A model generated the notes under the pieces. It did not search any database and had not been told where the DNA came from. It was given only the letters and a program-made list of their open reading frames with translations. Below are positions 34,188-45,500 of a DNA stretch of 64,000 nt, one piece after another; position 1 is the first letter of the stretch, and each line of letters starts with the position of its first letter. Made by a program: the position numbers and the translations under genes. Origin of the DNA: Antitrichia curtipendula (Eukaryota > Streptophyta > Bryopsida > Hypnales > Leucodontaceae); the NCBI GenBank assembly GCA_951230915.1, contig OX579639.1, positions 14,384,001 to 14,448,000 of the forward strand, in the 5' to 3' direction.

Positions 34188-35161
34188 GCAATTACGTATA
34201 TTTGGAACACAAGTTTCTCAAGTGGAGAAATTTTTTTCTTCCATGCACAGAAAGAGAGTTCAGAAACATTCCATATTCTTTTTTCAGAATTTTATTTCTC
34301 GAAACAAAATTTACTGTGAATTTTTTTTTCAGTCGAGGATTTTGTTCGACCTATTCATGTCATATACTGTAGGTTTTCCTATTTCCAACCACGGACGGGT
34401 TCAGTTGCAAAAAATCAAACAAGACTACAGCCAATCGTAATGCGCCCACGACTGCATTGGAAACCGTGCCATAACTAATGACTGCTTTTCTCCTACTGAT
34501 TGGAAAGAGAGTAGCCTACTGTACATACCAGCCAATAGGGCCCTGGTCGGAAATGGGTCGGCTTCCTTTAAAAGAATGTTTACACTCCAAAAGCTCCTGA
34601 AGGCTTTTTTTTCCTCTCCTGCCAGGCCACCTGTGGTTGTTGGCCAATGTTGTGTACCTTAACCCTTTGCAATGAAAATTTTCGTTTCATTTGTGTTAAA
34701 TAAAATAAAATATAAAAATAAAAGATATAATATAATATAATATAATATAATATATAAAATAATAAAAGGCTCCTGGAGAGGATCAGAGAAACATCAGACA
34801 CATGAGCTGCCTCCTTGTCAGTGATGGGAGTCTATGATTGAAAATTCAATGCTCCGCCCCAACAATTATCATCTGGCAACTGCAGTCCATTGTATGAGAT
34901 ATGCTTGCTTAAATTAGAACGAAACGTCCGAGTGGGCTTTCACATATAATTGTCCTTGGATGGAATCCCATCAGCTTTTTTTTTTGCTTTTTTTTTGCCC
35001 AACTTGTTTTCGCACATCAGTCAGACTTAGCCCTGTCATTGGTTTTCGGACAACAATTCTGGCCAGGTGTAAGGCATCTGAAATCCAAGTACGTGTAATA
35101 TTCAGTGTTAGTAGTCTTATACGATACTCTAACCTTAACTTAATTTGGGAACATATGTGCC
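34188..35161. other. Intergenic, no gene seen
   Basis: Contains a short ATAAAATAAT/TATAATATAA low-complexity tract (34700-34760). No supported coding frame. Confidence 0.4.
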
Positions 35162-35468
35162 AGGTAGTCTGCTCTTTAAAGCGACCATGTAAGCGCTGAT
35201 TGCCTTTTCAGGAAAGCTAAAACTTGTTGAAAACAATTTTTCAGTATATTTTTGTACTAGGAAGAAAGATGGAATTGGCATCTAATCCAAGTCGTATCGT
35301 ATTTTTTGGACCTTCGTGGAATTAGTTATGAATGTCTGAAGTTGAAACATGGTGGGTGGTCACCTCCTGAAAATATACATTGTTGGTACATTGAAGAAGA
35401 AAGCGAAATGTACCCCCCTATGTCATGATCGCTTTTGGAGTCATGGTCACTTTTAGAACATACTACCT
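35162..35468 (+). mobile_element. T-family element T6 (~307 bp)
   Basis: Starts AGGTAGTCTGCTC and ends ACATACTACCT before TA 35469-35470. The interior matches T1 and T2 (GGAATTGGCATCTAATCCAA, TTGTTGGTACATTGAAGAA). Confidence 0.65.
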
Positions 35469-35954
35469 TAATAACATTCAATAGCATGCACTCTCACTAC
35501 CTTGATTCTACAGTAGAAGGTGCAAAACATTCTAATCTTGCACCTGTACTTTATCGTAGTAGCTAAGTGGACAGGTGGAGGCTCGGTGTGATGAGCAGGG
35601 TGCATGAATTAGAAAGGCAGTGGGTGGCCATGAAGGCTATTGAATCATGTCATGCTTGTGAGACTAACATATGCTTACGAAAATATATATTGTTGGTACA
35701 TTGAAGAAAGCGAAATGTCCCCCCTGTGTCATGATTGCTTTCAGAGCATGGTCGCTTTTAGAAGATACCACCTTAATAACATTCAGTAGCATGCACTCTC
35801 ACTACCTTGGCTTTACAATAGATGGTGCAAAACATTATAATCCTGCACCTGTACTTTATCGTAGTAGCTAAGTGGACAGGTGGAGGCTCAATGTGATGAA
35901 TGGGGTGCATGAAGGAAAGGCAGTGGGTGGCATGAATCATGTCATGCTTGCGAG
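35371..35954. repeat. ~280-bp tandem duplication overlapping T6
   Basis: Copy 1 35371-35662 and copy 2 35681-35954 share ACTTTATCGTAGTAGCTAAG and TAGCATGCACTCTCACTACC. The unit carries the right end of T6 into the second copy, so the duplication came after T6 inserted. Confidence 0.85.
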
Positions 35955-38283
35955 CCCGACGGAGACGATTAAAATTAAAACTTTGGGTTTTGTCGTGGAT
36001 TTGAGCTCCAAGAAGGCTGGGGTTGTTCAAGTTTAATTGAAGAATATGTTACTCGTCAAATTTGTGTCGTACCCGGTCCAAGTGCTGCCTGTGCACTGCG
36101 ACCCTGTCGAGGCGGTTCCTGCAAAGGAAAAAAGTATGTTTAAGTTATATCATGAATGCATGTTCAATCCTTTTTTTGTCAGATTAAATTTTTTTCTCTC
36201 TGCCGCTGCCAAAGCCTTCTGAGGCACACCCACATGCTGTAACCAATCCGCCGGCCACACTGTCTTTCGCAATTCAGTCAGGTTGACACCCCAAAAAATA
36301 ATTCAATCTTGCTTTGACCTGCAAAAAAATCACTTGCAAAATCTTTCAGAACCTTATTGTCACTGAAAGGGAGGTGTGTGGGAAATTTATCGTAACATTC
36401 AACACCTTTTTTGCAATTCGGTCAGGTTCAATGCAAAAAAAATGATTCAATCTTTGCCCCCCCAAAGTCACTTGGCGAATGCTTTCAGAAATGACCTTGT
36501 CGCCAATCACCGCACGCAGACGAAATTCAAATCCTTTCTCCATGATATTACAAAAAATTGCAAGCTGTGAAACTTGGCACGATACTTGAATGCCATGTTA
36601 AGATTCACTTCCAAGAAATAGAGCACAAAAAGATTTCCTCTTGCAAATTTTGTTCCAACTTGAAGGTAACATGCCTAAAATCTTTAAAAAAATATATTTG
36701 CAATCCTTCACCGCACAATATGTAATAACTGTCTAGTTCACTTGCTGTCTAGAGTTTGCTTGTGGTATGATGAATAGGATAGTCAATGTCTGGTGATTGG
36801 AATTGTGTAGTAAATGGCATGTTTACTGTAGCTATTGTCATGAAGTATTGTTGGGTGTGGAGTATTTCACACCATCTATTGTAGAGCCAAGGCAATGACG
36901 ATGCATGTCATTGAATGTTATGATACTTGCACATCTATTAATTGTTGAACATGTCCCCATGATATGTTCAATCCTTTGAATTGTCAATTCCATTGCCAAA
37001 AAATACTAGTGGAAACTCGATGTTTTAGAACACTATGCTCTAAATACTGCAATTCGATGTTGTAGGGCACCATTTCTAGTGTACATGTAGAAATATATAT
37101 TTAGAATCTATAATCTATAAATTATAATCTTTACGTGTCCATTAGAGTAAACTCTAAAAATTAGGACATGTATAGATTTACATTGAAGGATACCACTATG
37201 GAAAGTATTGGACCAAAGTAAAGGAATACTCTTCCAATGTAATCAAATTGATGATATGCCCTTTGGACATAATTGCGCATTCTTTACAAATCCTTCAATC
37301 TCTCATACTTTTATTGGACAATTTTTGCATGTTGTGTTCTATCCAAACTCATGTCAAAGTGCATTTAGAAGTCTATTTACACCCTAAACCATTGCAATTA
37401 GAAAAAATAAATTGAAGGTGAAAACACCCAAAAACATTTGTGTACCCATTCCTAACAAGTAGACTTTTGATGAAAGTGTCCTTGCAAGTGAAACTAAATT
37501 GTTCCCAATTGCTCATTCTCTAGATTTTAGTATTCAAATCAAGCTATGTGACAATTTCACTGGACTCAAGAGTTCCACTTTGAAAATTCATAGTAATTAC
37601 ACATCTTATCCAATTTTATTTTATTTTTTTCAAATTCATAATTTCCAATTACTAATACTACAAAAAAAAATTAATGTTTTTCTCCCTTTCTAGAAAAAGG
37701 TGCCTCCAACTATGCAGAATTGCTTGTTTTGATATTTTTTTGGGGGGGGGTGTATTGACTGTATTCCCCCTTAATACCAACCCAAGTACTAGTTGATTTT
37801 TAATTGAAACGTACTGAAGATTACGATTAACCATCATGTGATAAATCCACATGTTGATTAAAAATTTCCGATGACATGATAAACAAACTGAAAGACTGAA
37901 ATTCCTACATGATAAATCCACATGGTCGCTATCATCGAACTTGTAAGAGAAAACTCTCTACGCTCTGAAAAGCATACTGAATCCCCTGACAACGGTTGCG
38001 ACGGACGCCTGCAATTTCAGTACAGACTCCTCGCAGACAGTAAGTTAGTCCAGTCCCCTGGCAAGTTTAAGTTAACTGAGTTTTTTGCCTGACCGGCCTG
38101 CAGATTATCTTACGTTGGGGTCACTCATGTACTGCGTCTCGGTGCGTTGCCTTGTTACGTCCCCGTCATCCAGATCTTTTCACATGTCAATCCATTTCGT
38201 TTTCCAGGACTCCCTGATTGTAGCACTGTTATTTTTTAAGCAAACGAAACGGAATTTCATTGCCAACTAGAATAGTACTCCAA
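35955..38283. other. Intergenic, no gene supported
   Basis: Includes the tandem repeat at 36266-36503, a (G)n run near 37741-37749, and a less AT-rich stretch at 37930-38270 that may be unique DNA. A short frame at ~35960-36031 (ETIKIKTLGFVVDLSSKKAG) looks mildly coding but has no family or partner exon. Confidence 0.4.
36266..36503. repeat. ~95-bp duplicated segment, ~145 bp apart
   Basis: 36266-36362 and 36409-36503 share GCAATTC[AG]GTCAGGTT, ATTCAATCTT and CTTTCAGAA with moderate divergence. Confidence 0.65.
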
Positions 38284-38285
38284 TA

Positions 38286-38773
38286 AGGTAGGAGGCTGTT
38301 GAAGCAACCCTTTAACCCTTAAACGACGGGCTCATAACCGTGGAAATCATCTCTTTTGACACCGTGTGAATTGTTGGATTAAAATAATGCAAAAGCACTC
38401 ATTGGAAGTCAAGCTACTGTAGATGATCTTTCCTTTTCCCATAAAATTTGGAAGATGAATAGTTGCACTTTTGTCCTACACATGAGATTCTCTTGTCATT
38501 CATCAGCCGCAAAACGTCCGCCTCGACGTTTAAGGGTTTTAGAGCTGATTGCATTTTCAGGGAAGCTAAACTCCTTGAAACAATTTGAAAGAAAAATGGA
38601 ATTGGCATCTAATCCAAGTCGTTTCATATTTTTTGGACGTTCGTGGAATTAGTTACAAATTTTTGAAGTTGAATTCTAAAAGCGACCCCTTCCTGAAATG
38701 TACAATGTTGGTACATTGAAGAAAATAAAAATGTACCTCTGTGTTAGAGGTCGCTTTTTATAGACCCCTAGCT
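38286..38773 (+). mobile_element. T-family element T1, interrupted by A3
   Basis: Left AGGTAGGAGGCTG after TA 38284-38285; right end degenerate (CCCTAGCT before TA 38774-38775). The interior after A3 matches T2 closely. A3 splits it just before AGAGCTG. Confidence 0.75.
38316..38536 (+). mobile_element. Element A3, nested in T1
   Basis: Left CCCTTAAACGACGGG after TTAA 38312-38315. Right end the inverse of CCCTTAAACGTCGAGG, followed by TTTT, a decayed TTAA. It matches A2 throughout. Confidence 0.82.
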
Positions 38774-38775
38774 TA

Positions 38776-40250
38776 CCACTTTTCCAATTAACCCACAATC
38801 ACAGATTTGGAATGCGATTACGGTAGTCGAATGAGTGGTACTACCCTTCTTCCAATGTGCCACTTTTTGAGCTTTTTGAGCTTTTTTGAGGGTGGGGGGT
38901 ATGTACTTACAATAGGTGCACTTGACAACAAACTGGGTGTGGAATGTGTGCGCGATCCATGGGGCGAAAGTTTGTTGTAATTGAATTTAACAACGACAAC
39001 AACAAAACTTTCAAATTGGACGAGCTTTCAGCTTCAAAACTGTGTTGGTTAAACACAAGTTGGATAATAGTGTGGAATTAGAGCATGCATTTTTCGGTAT
39101 TTAAAGTGAAGTCCTGTCATATTAGAGCACATGAAGTGAAATAAAAAGTTGTAACATGTTGTTCACAACAGCTCATTTACTTGAGAAGCAGTCTCAATTA
39201 CTTAAGGTGAGTTCTTGAAAGAGGCTTAAAGATGTTCTAAGGATAAATTATTATAATTACTCAAAAATGAAGCAAATTTCTTCTAACAACCATGTTGATT
39301 GATTGGGCATCAACGAGGCTTGAATTTTTAGTCACAAACAATATACACATTGCAACTAAGAACAGGCCCACAACAACAAGCCACAAGTGACCTCTAAAGG
39401 TTCTACACCATTGATCTTGTATGATAGTGGAATGTCCTCCACCGATTTGCTTGACCGTGTTTGCTGTTGGGGTTGTTTCAATCTTCAGTGAAATTCAAGA
39501 ATGAATATTATATGCAAAATTAATGATAAACCAAACTCCAATTGAATTTTTTTTCTAAAATCGCGTACTGTGCAATCAAAGGTCCTTCATTTGTGTCAAG
39601 TAAATAATAATAAAAAATAAAAAATAGTGTCCTAATTTCAATGTCCTTGTGTTGACCATATTGCAATGAGCACAAAAAATTTAGAGCACACTTACGGAAA
39701 CAAGCTCAACTTTGACAGATTCAACATTCTACTTTGTTCCACGCCGATTCAGAAGTGCCAGAATACTCAACACCGACTGCTGCATGACGACAGAGTCTAA
39801 CTTAGGGTGCCAAATGATGCTATTAGAGCTCTAACTGAGCCGCACTGAAGCTGTCATTCGGCAGAAAGCTTTCAACACAGTCAAGTTAAAAGAAACCAAT
39901 CGATGCCAATACTGTAAGACGAACAACAGCAACAAAAAGAGTTATAACAACAAAAATCTCTACCTAATGTTTTAATATCAACAACAAAAAAACTGTACTT
40001 AATAACAACAACAAAAAACTGTACTTAATAACAACAACAACAACAACAACAGTAATTAATAACAACAGAAAGCCAGAATGCTGCCACCGAATAGAAAGAG
40101 AAGACTGAGTAGTTGCTAACTTAGTCTGCTACTATGACTTAGTTAGGAGCAATAGGAAGAATAATTTCTAACAATAAGAATAAATACTCATTATCCATCC
40201 CCGTAAATGCAGCGTGAGTACACTAGGAAAATTATTTAATCCCCTCCTCA
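38776..40250. other. Intergenic with an AAC microsatellite
   Basis: No gene is seen. (AAC)n-type runs occupy ~39925-40070, with AAAAACTGTACTTAATAAC repeated twice. Confidence 0.5.
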
Positions 40251-42599
40251 GTCATAAATGCGGAGCAGTTGTCAGGCGCTGCCCTGTGTGCACCGTCTGC
40301 CTCACGTACTCGATCAGACAGTAAGCTTCCAGTGCAGCGAGCCTGCACGCTGAGTGTTGCTTTATTTGCACATTTTGCACTTTTCCTCTCTCAGTTTCCC
40401 AACAAACTGCTGCAGTTCAGTTGGGTTGCAAACCGAACCTCGCAGTCGCAAATTGCAAAAGAAAATAGCTTCAGGTGTTGCCATGGTTGATTAAAAACCC
40501 AATTTTTCGGGTGAGTGCGTGAGTGGGTACAGTCCTAGATTTAGGGTAGAAGCGCGCGAGCTACAGTGTAGCAGTCCACGCGAAATGGCACTCTTGCTAA
40601 GGTAGCAACCATCTCGACTTGCTTGCTTTCCGGCAGAGCTTCATTGCGCGCACCATCTCTACTTTGTGTGTTCTTTTCTGGTGTGTTTTTTCCCTTTCTC
40701 TCCAGTGGGATCTGTTTTTAGTTGAGGATTCATTCGATTCAGTTTCATCGGTTGGGTTGGTTCTCTATTCTTATTTGCAGCAGTTGTGGTCAACATATGG
40801 AATTATGGCTTTATTTTGTGGGATAGCCGGCAGCGTTCCTCAGTTCATCAGCAGGTGTGTGCGTGATCCAATTCCTTGCTTGCGTTTGTTGCGTTTTTTT
40901 CTTCGAGTTCTGGAGAGAGTGAGTGAAGAAGATCTGTTGAATGGTGTTTCGGTGTTTCGGTGGAGAAGGTTTCGAGAGCAGCTAGCAGAAAGTTTTGGGT
41001 GTGAATGTAGAGAGCTTCAATGACAATGTTGGTAGTGGATGGCGAGATCTTTAGTTAGAAATGGTTTTATGGCAAATGTCGTGTCCAGTTTCAACTGTGG
41101 AGTGTAGCCAACTTGGTTGGAATTGGTGATTTTTGACCAGCTGGGTGTGGTTAGTTTCTACTAGTGAGGGTGTTGCAGCAGCTTTGCATTCTACAAAGTG
41201 AACTTGCGCATTTTCTAAGAGTTGGTGAACTACAGTAGAAGGTTTGTATCATTGCTATTATGCAACTCGTCTTTGGGTGACAACGTCATTTCCTTGAAGT
41301 CGTGAGGAGTGCTCCTCCTTCCGCTTAATGGTGTGATGCTGAAGTCAAAAAAACAAAAACAAAAAACGTTTGTAAGAAGATCGAGACTTATAGAGATAAA
41401 ATAACTCATCTGTCTTTTGTAAGCATTTGTAAGCATTTGTAAGTAGCAGTTATTTCTGTTATACATCCGTTCCACCCTCGCAAACAACCCTCACTCACAC
41501 ACACACTCTGTAATTGCACATTCCCTGTTGAGATCGAATCATGTTGCATACACATGTGATTCGATCACCGGCACATGTCAAGTTATGAAGAGAGAGTTAT
41601 GTCAAGTCACGTGAGCGAGCATGTAGAAGCCTATTTCTCCCCTCCACCCCCCAGGCAGAACCTCTTAATAAGAAAGCGTCAATGTATTAAGATCGACATT
41701 CTTGGCATGGGAACTCAGTAACTCACGTCTTAAACGCGTTTTGCTGACCCTCCTACCTTTACAGCAGATGAATCATTAATGGCAAGTCACACCACGAGCT
41801 AGAAACTCGCTCAACAGTAAACTTTCATTCCGCCAGTACGGAAAGATCCCCTGGAAAACCAAGAATGAATCTGGAACTGAGTTGGCAAGGATACCCAGCA
41901 ATGAAACCCTCGCCATAGCTTGCAGCAGGTGAGCTCTGACTCCCACTTATCAGATTGCAATTATTTTTTCGCAACGGTTTAGTAATGACCGCCAGCAGTC
42001 GATTAACTTAACATTTTTGCAATGGTTGAATTAGTACCACATTGTGCAATGTATTTGCAACTCTGTTTGTTAGATTGTGCACTTGCTTTTGCAACAGTTT
42101 GGGCATGATAGATATGCATCGGTTCCGTGGCCCAGACTTTTGCAACAAGTTTGCAATAGACCTCAAGGCAAAGTACAGAACCACTACAAAACCATAGCAA
42201 AATATTATAATACCTCTGTTTCCGAAAAACGACTCGTGTTTCCTTTCTAAAAAACACAAAGGAAATATGGATCTGTTTCAGAAACAGAGGCAGTACTAAG
42301 GATGTGTTGCAGCTGCTTCTTCCTGTTGTAGTGACTGTTGTCGTGACTGCAACACAAGCTTTGCAAAATAATTAACAATTTTGCAATGGTTTGATTAGTA
42401 TCACATTGTGCGATGTCTTTCCAACTCTTTTTGTTAGATTGCACTAGTTTTTCCAACAGTTTAGGCATAGATATGCATTGGTTCCATGCCCCCAGACTCT
42501 TGCAACAAGTTTGCAATGGTTTGCAACTTACCGCCTCTTCCTTTTGTAGTGATTGATCAATGCAGTTGTTGCAACACGTACAAGCTTCCATTTCAAAGT
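40251..42599 (+). promoter_or_regulatory. Less AT-rich upstream region of the 768-aa gene
   Basis: 40260-41050 is GC-richer and unlike the surrounding repeats, so it may hold the promoter and a 5'-UTR exon. A possible donor lies at ~40855 (cag|gtgtgt). No coding exon could be linked in frame. A two-copy repeat (42004-42517) lies directly before the start codon. Confidence 0.35.
42004..42517. repeat. Two direct copies (~150 bp) upstream of the 768-aa gene
   Basis: 42004-42157 and 42367-42517 align over ~150 bp, sharing CAACAGTTT[GA]GGCAT, ATATGCAT[CT]GGTTCC and TTGCAACAAGTTTGCAAT. The second copy overlaps the alternative upstream ATG at 42486. Confidence 0.85.
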
Positions 42600-45500
42600 A
42601 TGGGGCACCCGATCTCAAGTTCTGGACCTACAGAGCAACATTCGCCAATGGCTTCAATACAACCCAAGGGAGCTACTGCAAGAGCCAGCCAGCACCGCCC
42701 GTCACGCTCGATCTCCTCCCTGCCCGTGGAAAAGCTTTCGAAAATCAACTGTGAGAAGCGGACTTCCGTGAGTGCATTAAACAGCCCAGCTGCTAGCCCT
42801 GCAGCAGCACCAAGAGTATTGGGCGAGACGACTGAGAAAGGGATGAAGCCGCAGTCGTCGTCTATCGGTTCTATACTTGGACACGACTGTTCTGCAAGAA
42901 GGAAAGGAGCTCGCCGTGGTGGTGGTGATACAACGAATTCGAGTGGCGTGGAGAGTGGGTGTGAATCTGACAGGAAACCTTCAAGCTTCAACCTGTTCCG
43001 AGGTTTGCACTGCTTCACTGTTTGTTTTTTCCAGAAACCTCTTCTGTTACTTCTTTTGTTGGCGACATGGCGCGCGCGTGGTGACTGGAAAGAGTGAGCG
43101 TGGTATAGAGTCGTAACCCCATTCTTCTCTCATTCTTCTTCTTCTCGAGAGAGAGAGTTGTAGATCGATCTCCAAGATTTGATGGTGTTGATCTTGTTTG
43201 TGGGAATCCATGTGTACCGATTTCAGGGCACAGGAGAGTCGGATCCGGAAGCAGCATCACGAACAAAACACCAACGTGGGACTCCTCCCCTCGGGCCAAG
43301 CTCAATACGACGACCTCCACAACTCGAAGTGCAACTGCTTCTCCGAAGAAGCTCGACAAGTACGCCGTGGCCAAGATCGCCGCTTCGTTGTTCCACTCCC
43401 CGGGGACGAAGTTGGAGCGTTCTCAGTCACAAAGGGCGTCCTCCTCCTCACCCCGTCGTGCGGAGAAGAAACGGAATCATAAACACGCTCTCGCGGCAGG
43501 GGAGCTCATCGTCCCTGTGAACCCCACGGACGGGTCTCCGTCCCCGACGGAGGAGTGTGTGCCGAGGAGTAGCTCTTGTTCTGTGCAGCACATGGAAGGT
43601 ACAAAATTTAAATTGCAACTCTTCTCCACGTAATATGAAGTCTTTCAATAGGTGAAAGCCTTTGAAGCTTTAATTTTTGACAACAATCTAGAAACTCCTG
43701 TTGTGTAGCTGAAGGTTTGATCATTTCATTTTTTGTTTATTAAGGGTTCAAACATCAATTGCACAAAACGTACTAACTGTCAATAGATTGTGTGATTTCC
43801 ACACTTGGCACAAATCAAAGTTCACTTGTGTATGATCACCGGAGCTTCTCATGGGACTGTTTGGATTTAATGGAGATTTATTCCGCTTTACATCCTCTTT
43901 TTCGTAGAGGATACTGGTTGGAAGTTTTTTTCAGCCTTTTATCATAAGTAGGCAGTGAAATTTGAGACAAACCAAGCCTGTCTCTGAAGGTCTCAATGAA
44001 ATTTGCTCTCATTGAGACCTTCAGTCATTGCATTTAAAACTTTTAAATGGTAATTTTATTGGAAAACAGAGTGGTATATGCTTTGGTTAGTCACTGCATT
44101 TTAAAACTTTGAAATGGTAATTTTTATTGGAAAACAGATTGGCACTTGCAGTACAGATTAATGAGAATGTTATTTTGACTTGATGGTAGACAAGCCCATG
44201 ATTTCTATTCAACGGATGAGTGGCCTTAAAATATTAAGTTTGGAAGTCATGCTAACACACAATGGTTTCTCTTTGAAAGCCAATTAGAAGAGATGAGTTG
44301 CTGTGGGTAATAGTAGTCACTCCACTTTTAAAAAATCATTCTTGTCAGGTGATTATTTGCGTTGACTTAAAACACATTTGATCTAAAATCTATTTATTAT
44401 GTTTTTTGCAAAAAAAAATTCTCTTTCTGAGAAAATTCGCTTGATCAAGCAGGGTTTTACAAGACTAATTAGTTATGAGTTCCCAATTGTCAAGTGTTCA
44501 TAATAATTAACCCTGATTTCGTTCCTCTGTTCTCCAGAGACTTCGATCCCACCGGCATTAAACCTTCCATCCAACCAAACCCCTGTCACTGACGACACAG
44601 AACCGGAAGAAGAAGCTCCTGAAGGGCCGCCACCACCACCACTTGCCAGCACTCCTGTTGAAGATCCTCCGCCTTGCGGCACTACCGAACACATGATCCC
44701 TTCCGAATCTCCCACATTGCATTCACCCGTTCTCGAGCCTGCAGCTGAGATGTCGATTCTCCTCGAGAAAATTTACCAAACTTCTCCGGAAGATGCATCA
44801 GCCCCTGATCAGCCTTGTGGGATGCCACCAGATACCCATATGGAGGTCGTCATCCCTGATTCTCCGGCTGTATCCACTGCACTATTGTTTGAAGATCATA
44901 CTGTTGTTGCAGAAGAAGAAGAAGAAGAAGCTCATGGGGAACTGGATGATGAGGGTGCTGGAGATAACGCTTTTCTTCAGATTGAATCGGAACATTCGGG
45001 TCGTGGAGATCTTCGGGGACGTGAGAGTGGTGAGGTTGGAAACGGGAGCTCTTTTGCAGCTGCGGCAATGAAAGAGACGAGAGAGGGGGATGGAGGGGAT
45101 GAACTTGCGGCGGAGAAGAAGGCAATTGGCGATTTTCAGGTGAGATCTTGCACTTAAATAGTAAAGGATTGTTTTGCACTTGATTTGCTCGAGAGTACTT
45201 ATGCTTTAAAAAACAACTAAACTGATCTAGTATTGTATTCCAGATTGAAGTGCCGGTTTTGGTCCATTTACGAAGAACAAGCATTTACAAACTTTTAAGT
45301 ATTGAAGTAGTGGAAACTAAGGCTCTGGTAGACTATGAACATAAGGTATAACGACATCTAAGGTAGGAGGTCCATAAAGCGCCCACTGGAGAGCTGAAAC
45401 TGAATTTGGGGAAGTGGAACTTCTTGAAATTAATTTTTCAGTAAATTTTCCTTGGGTGAACAAAGATGCAGAGCCAGGTGTCGTAGCATGGTCTGTTTTT

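Noticed and set aside
35960..36031. Short coding-like frame ETIKIKTLGFVVDLSSKK
   Set aside because: Too short, no splice partner and no recognised family.
40619..41023. 134-codon ORF, and a faint likeness of its internal MALFCGIAGSVP to the Prp19 U-box N-terminus
   Set aside because: The ORF starts with TTG, only about five positions resemble Prp19, the following residues do not match, and no downstream Prp19 exon is present.
42247..42618. 123-codon antisense ORF
   Set aside because: Lies over the duplicated upstream repeat; no family recognised, though its repeat-encoded peptide is noted as a finding.
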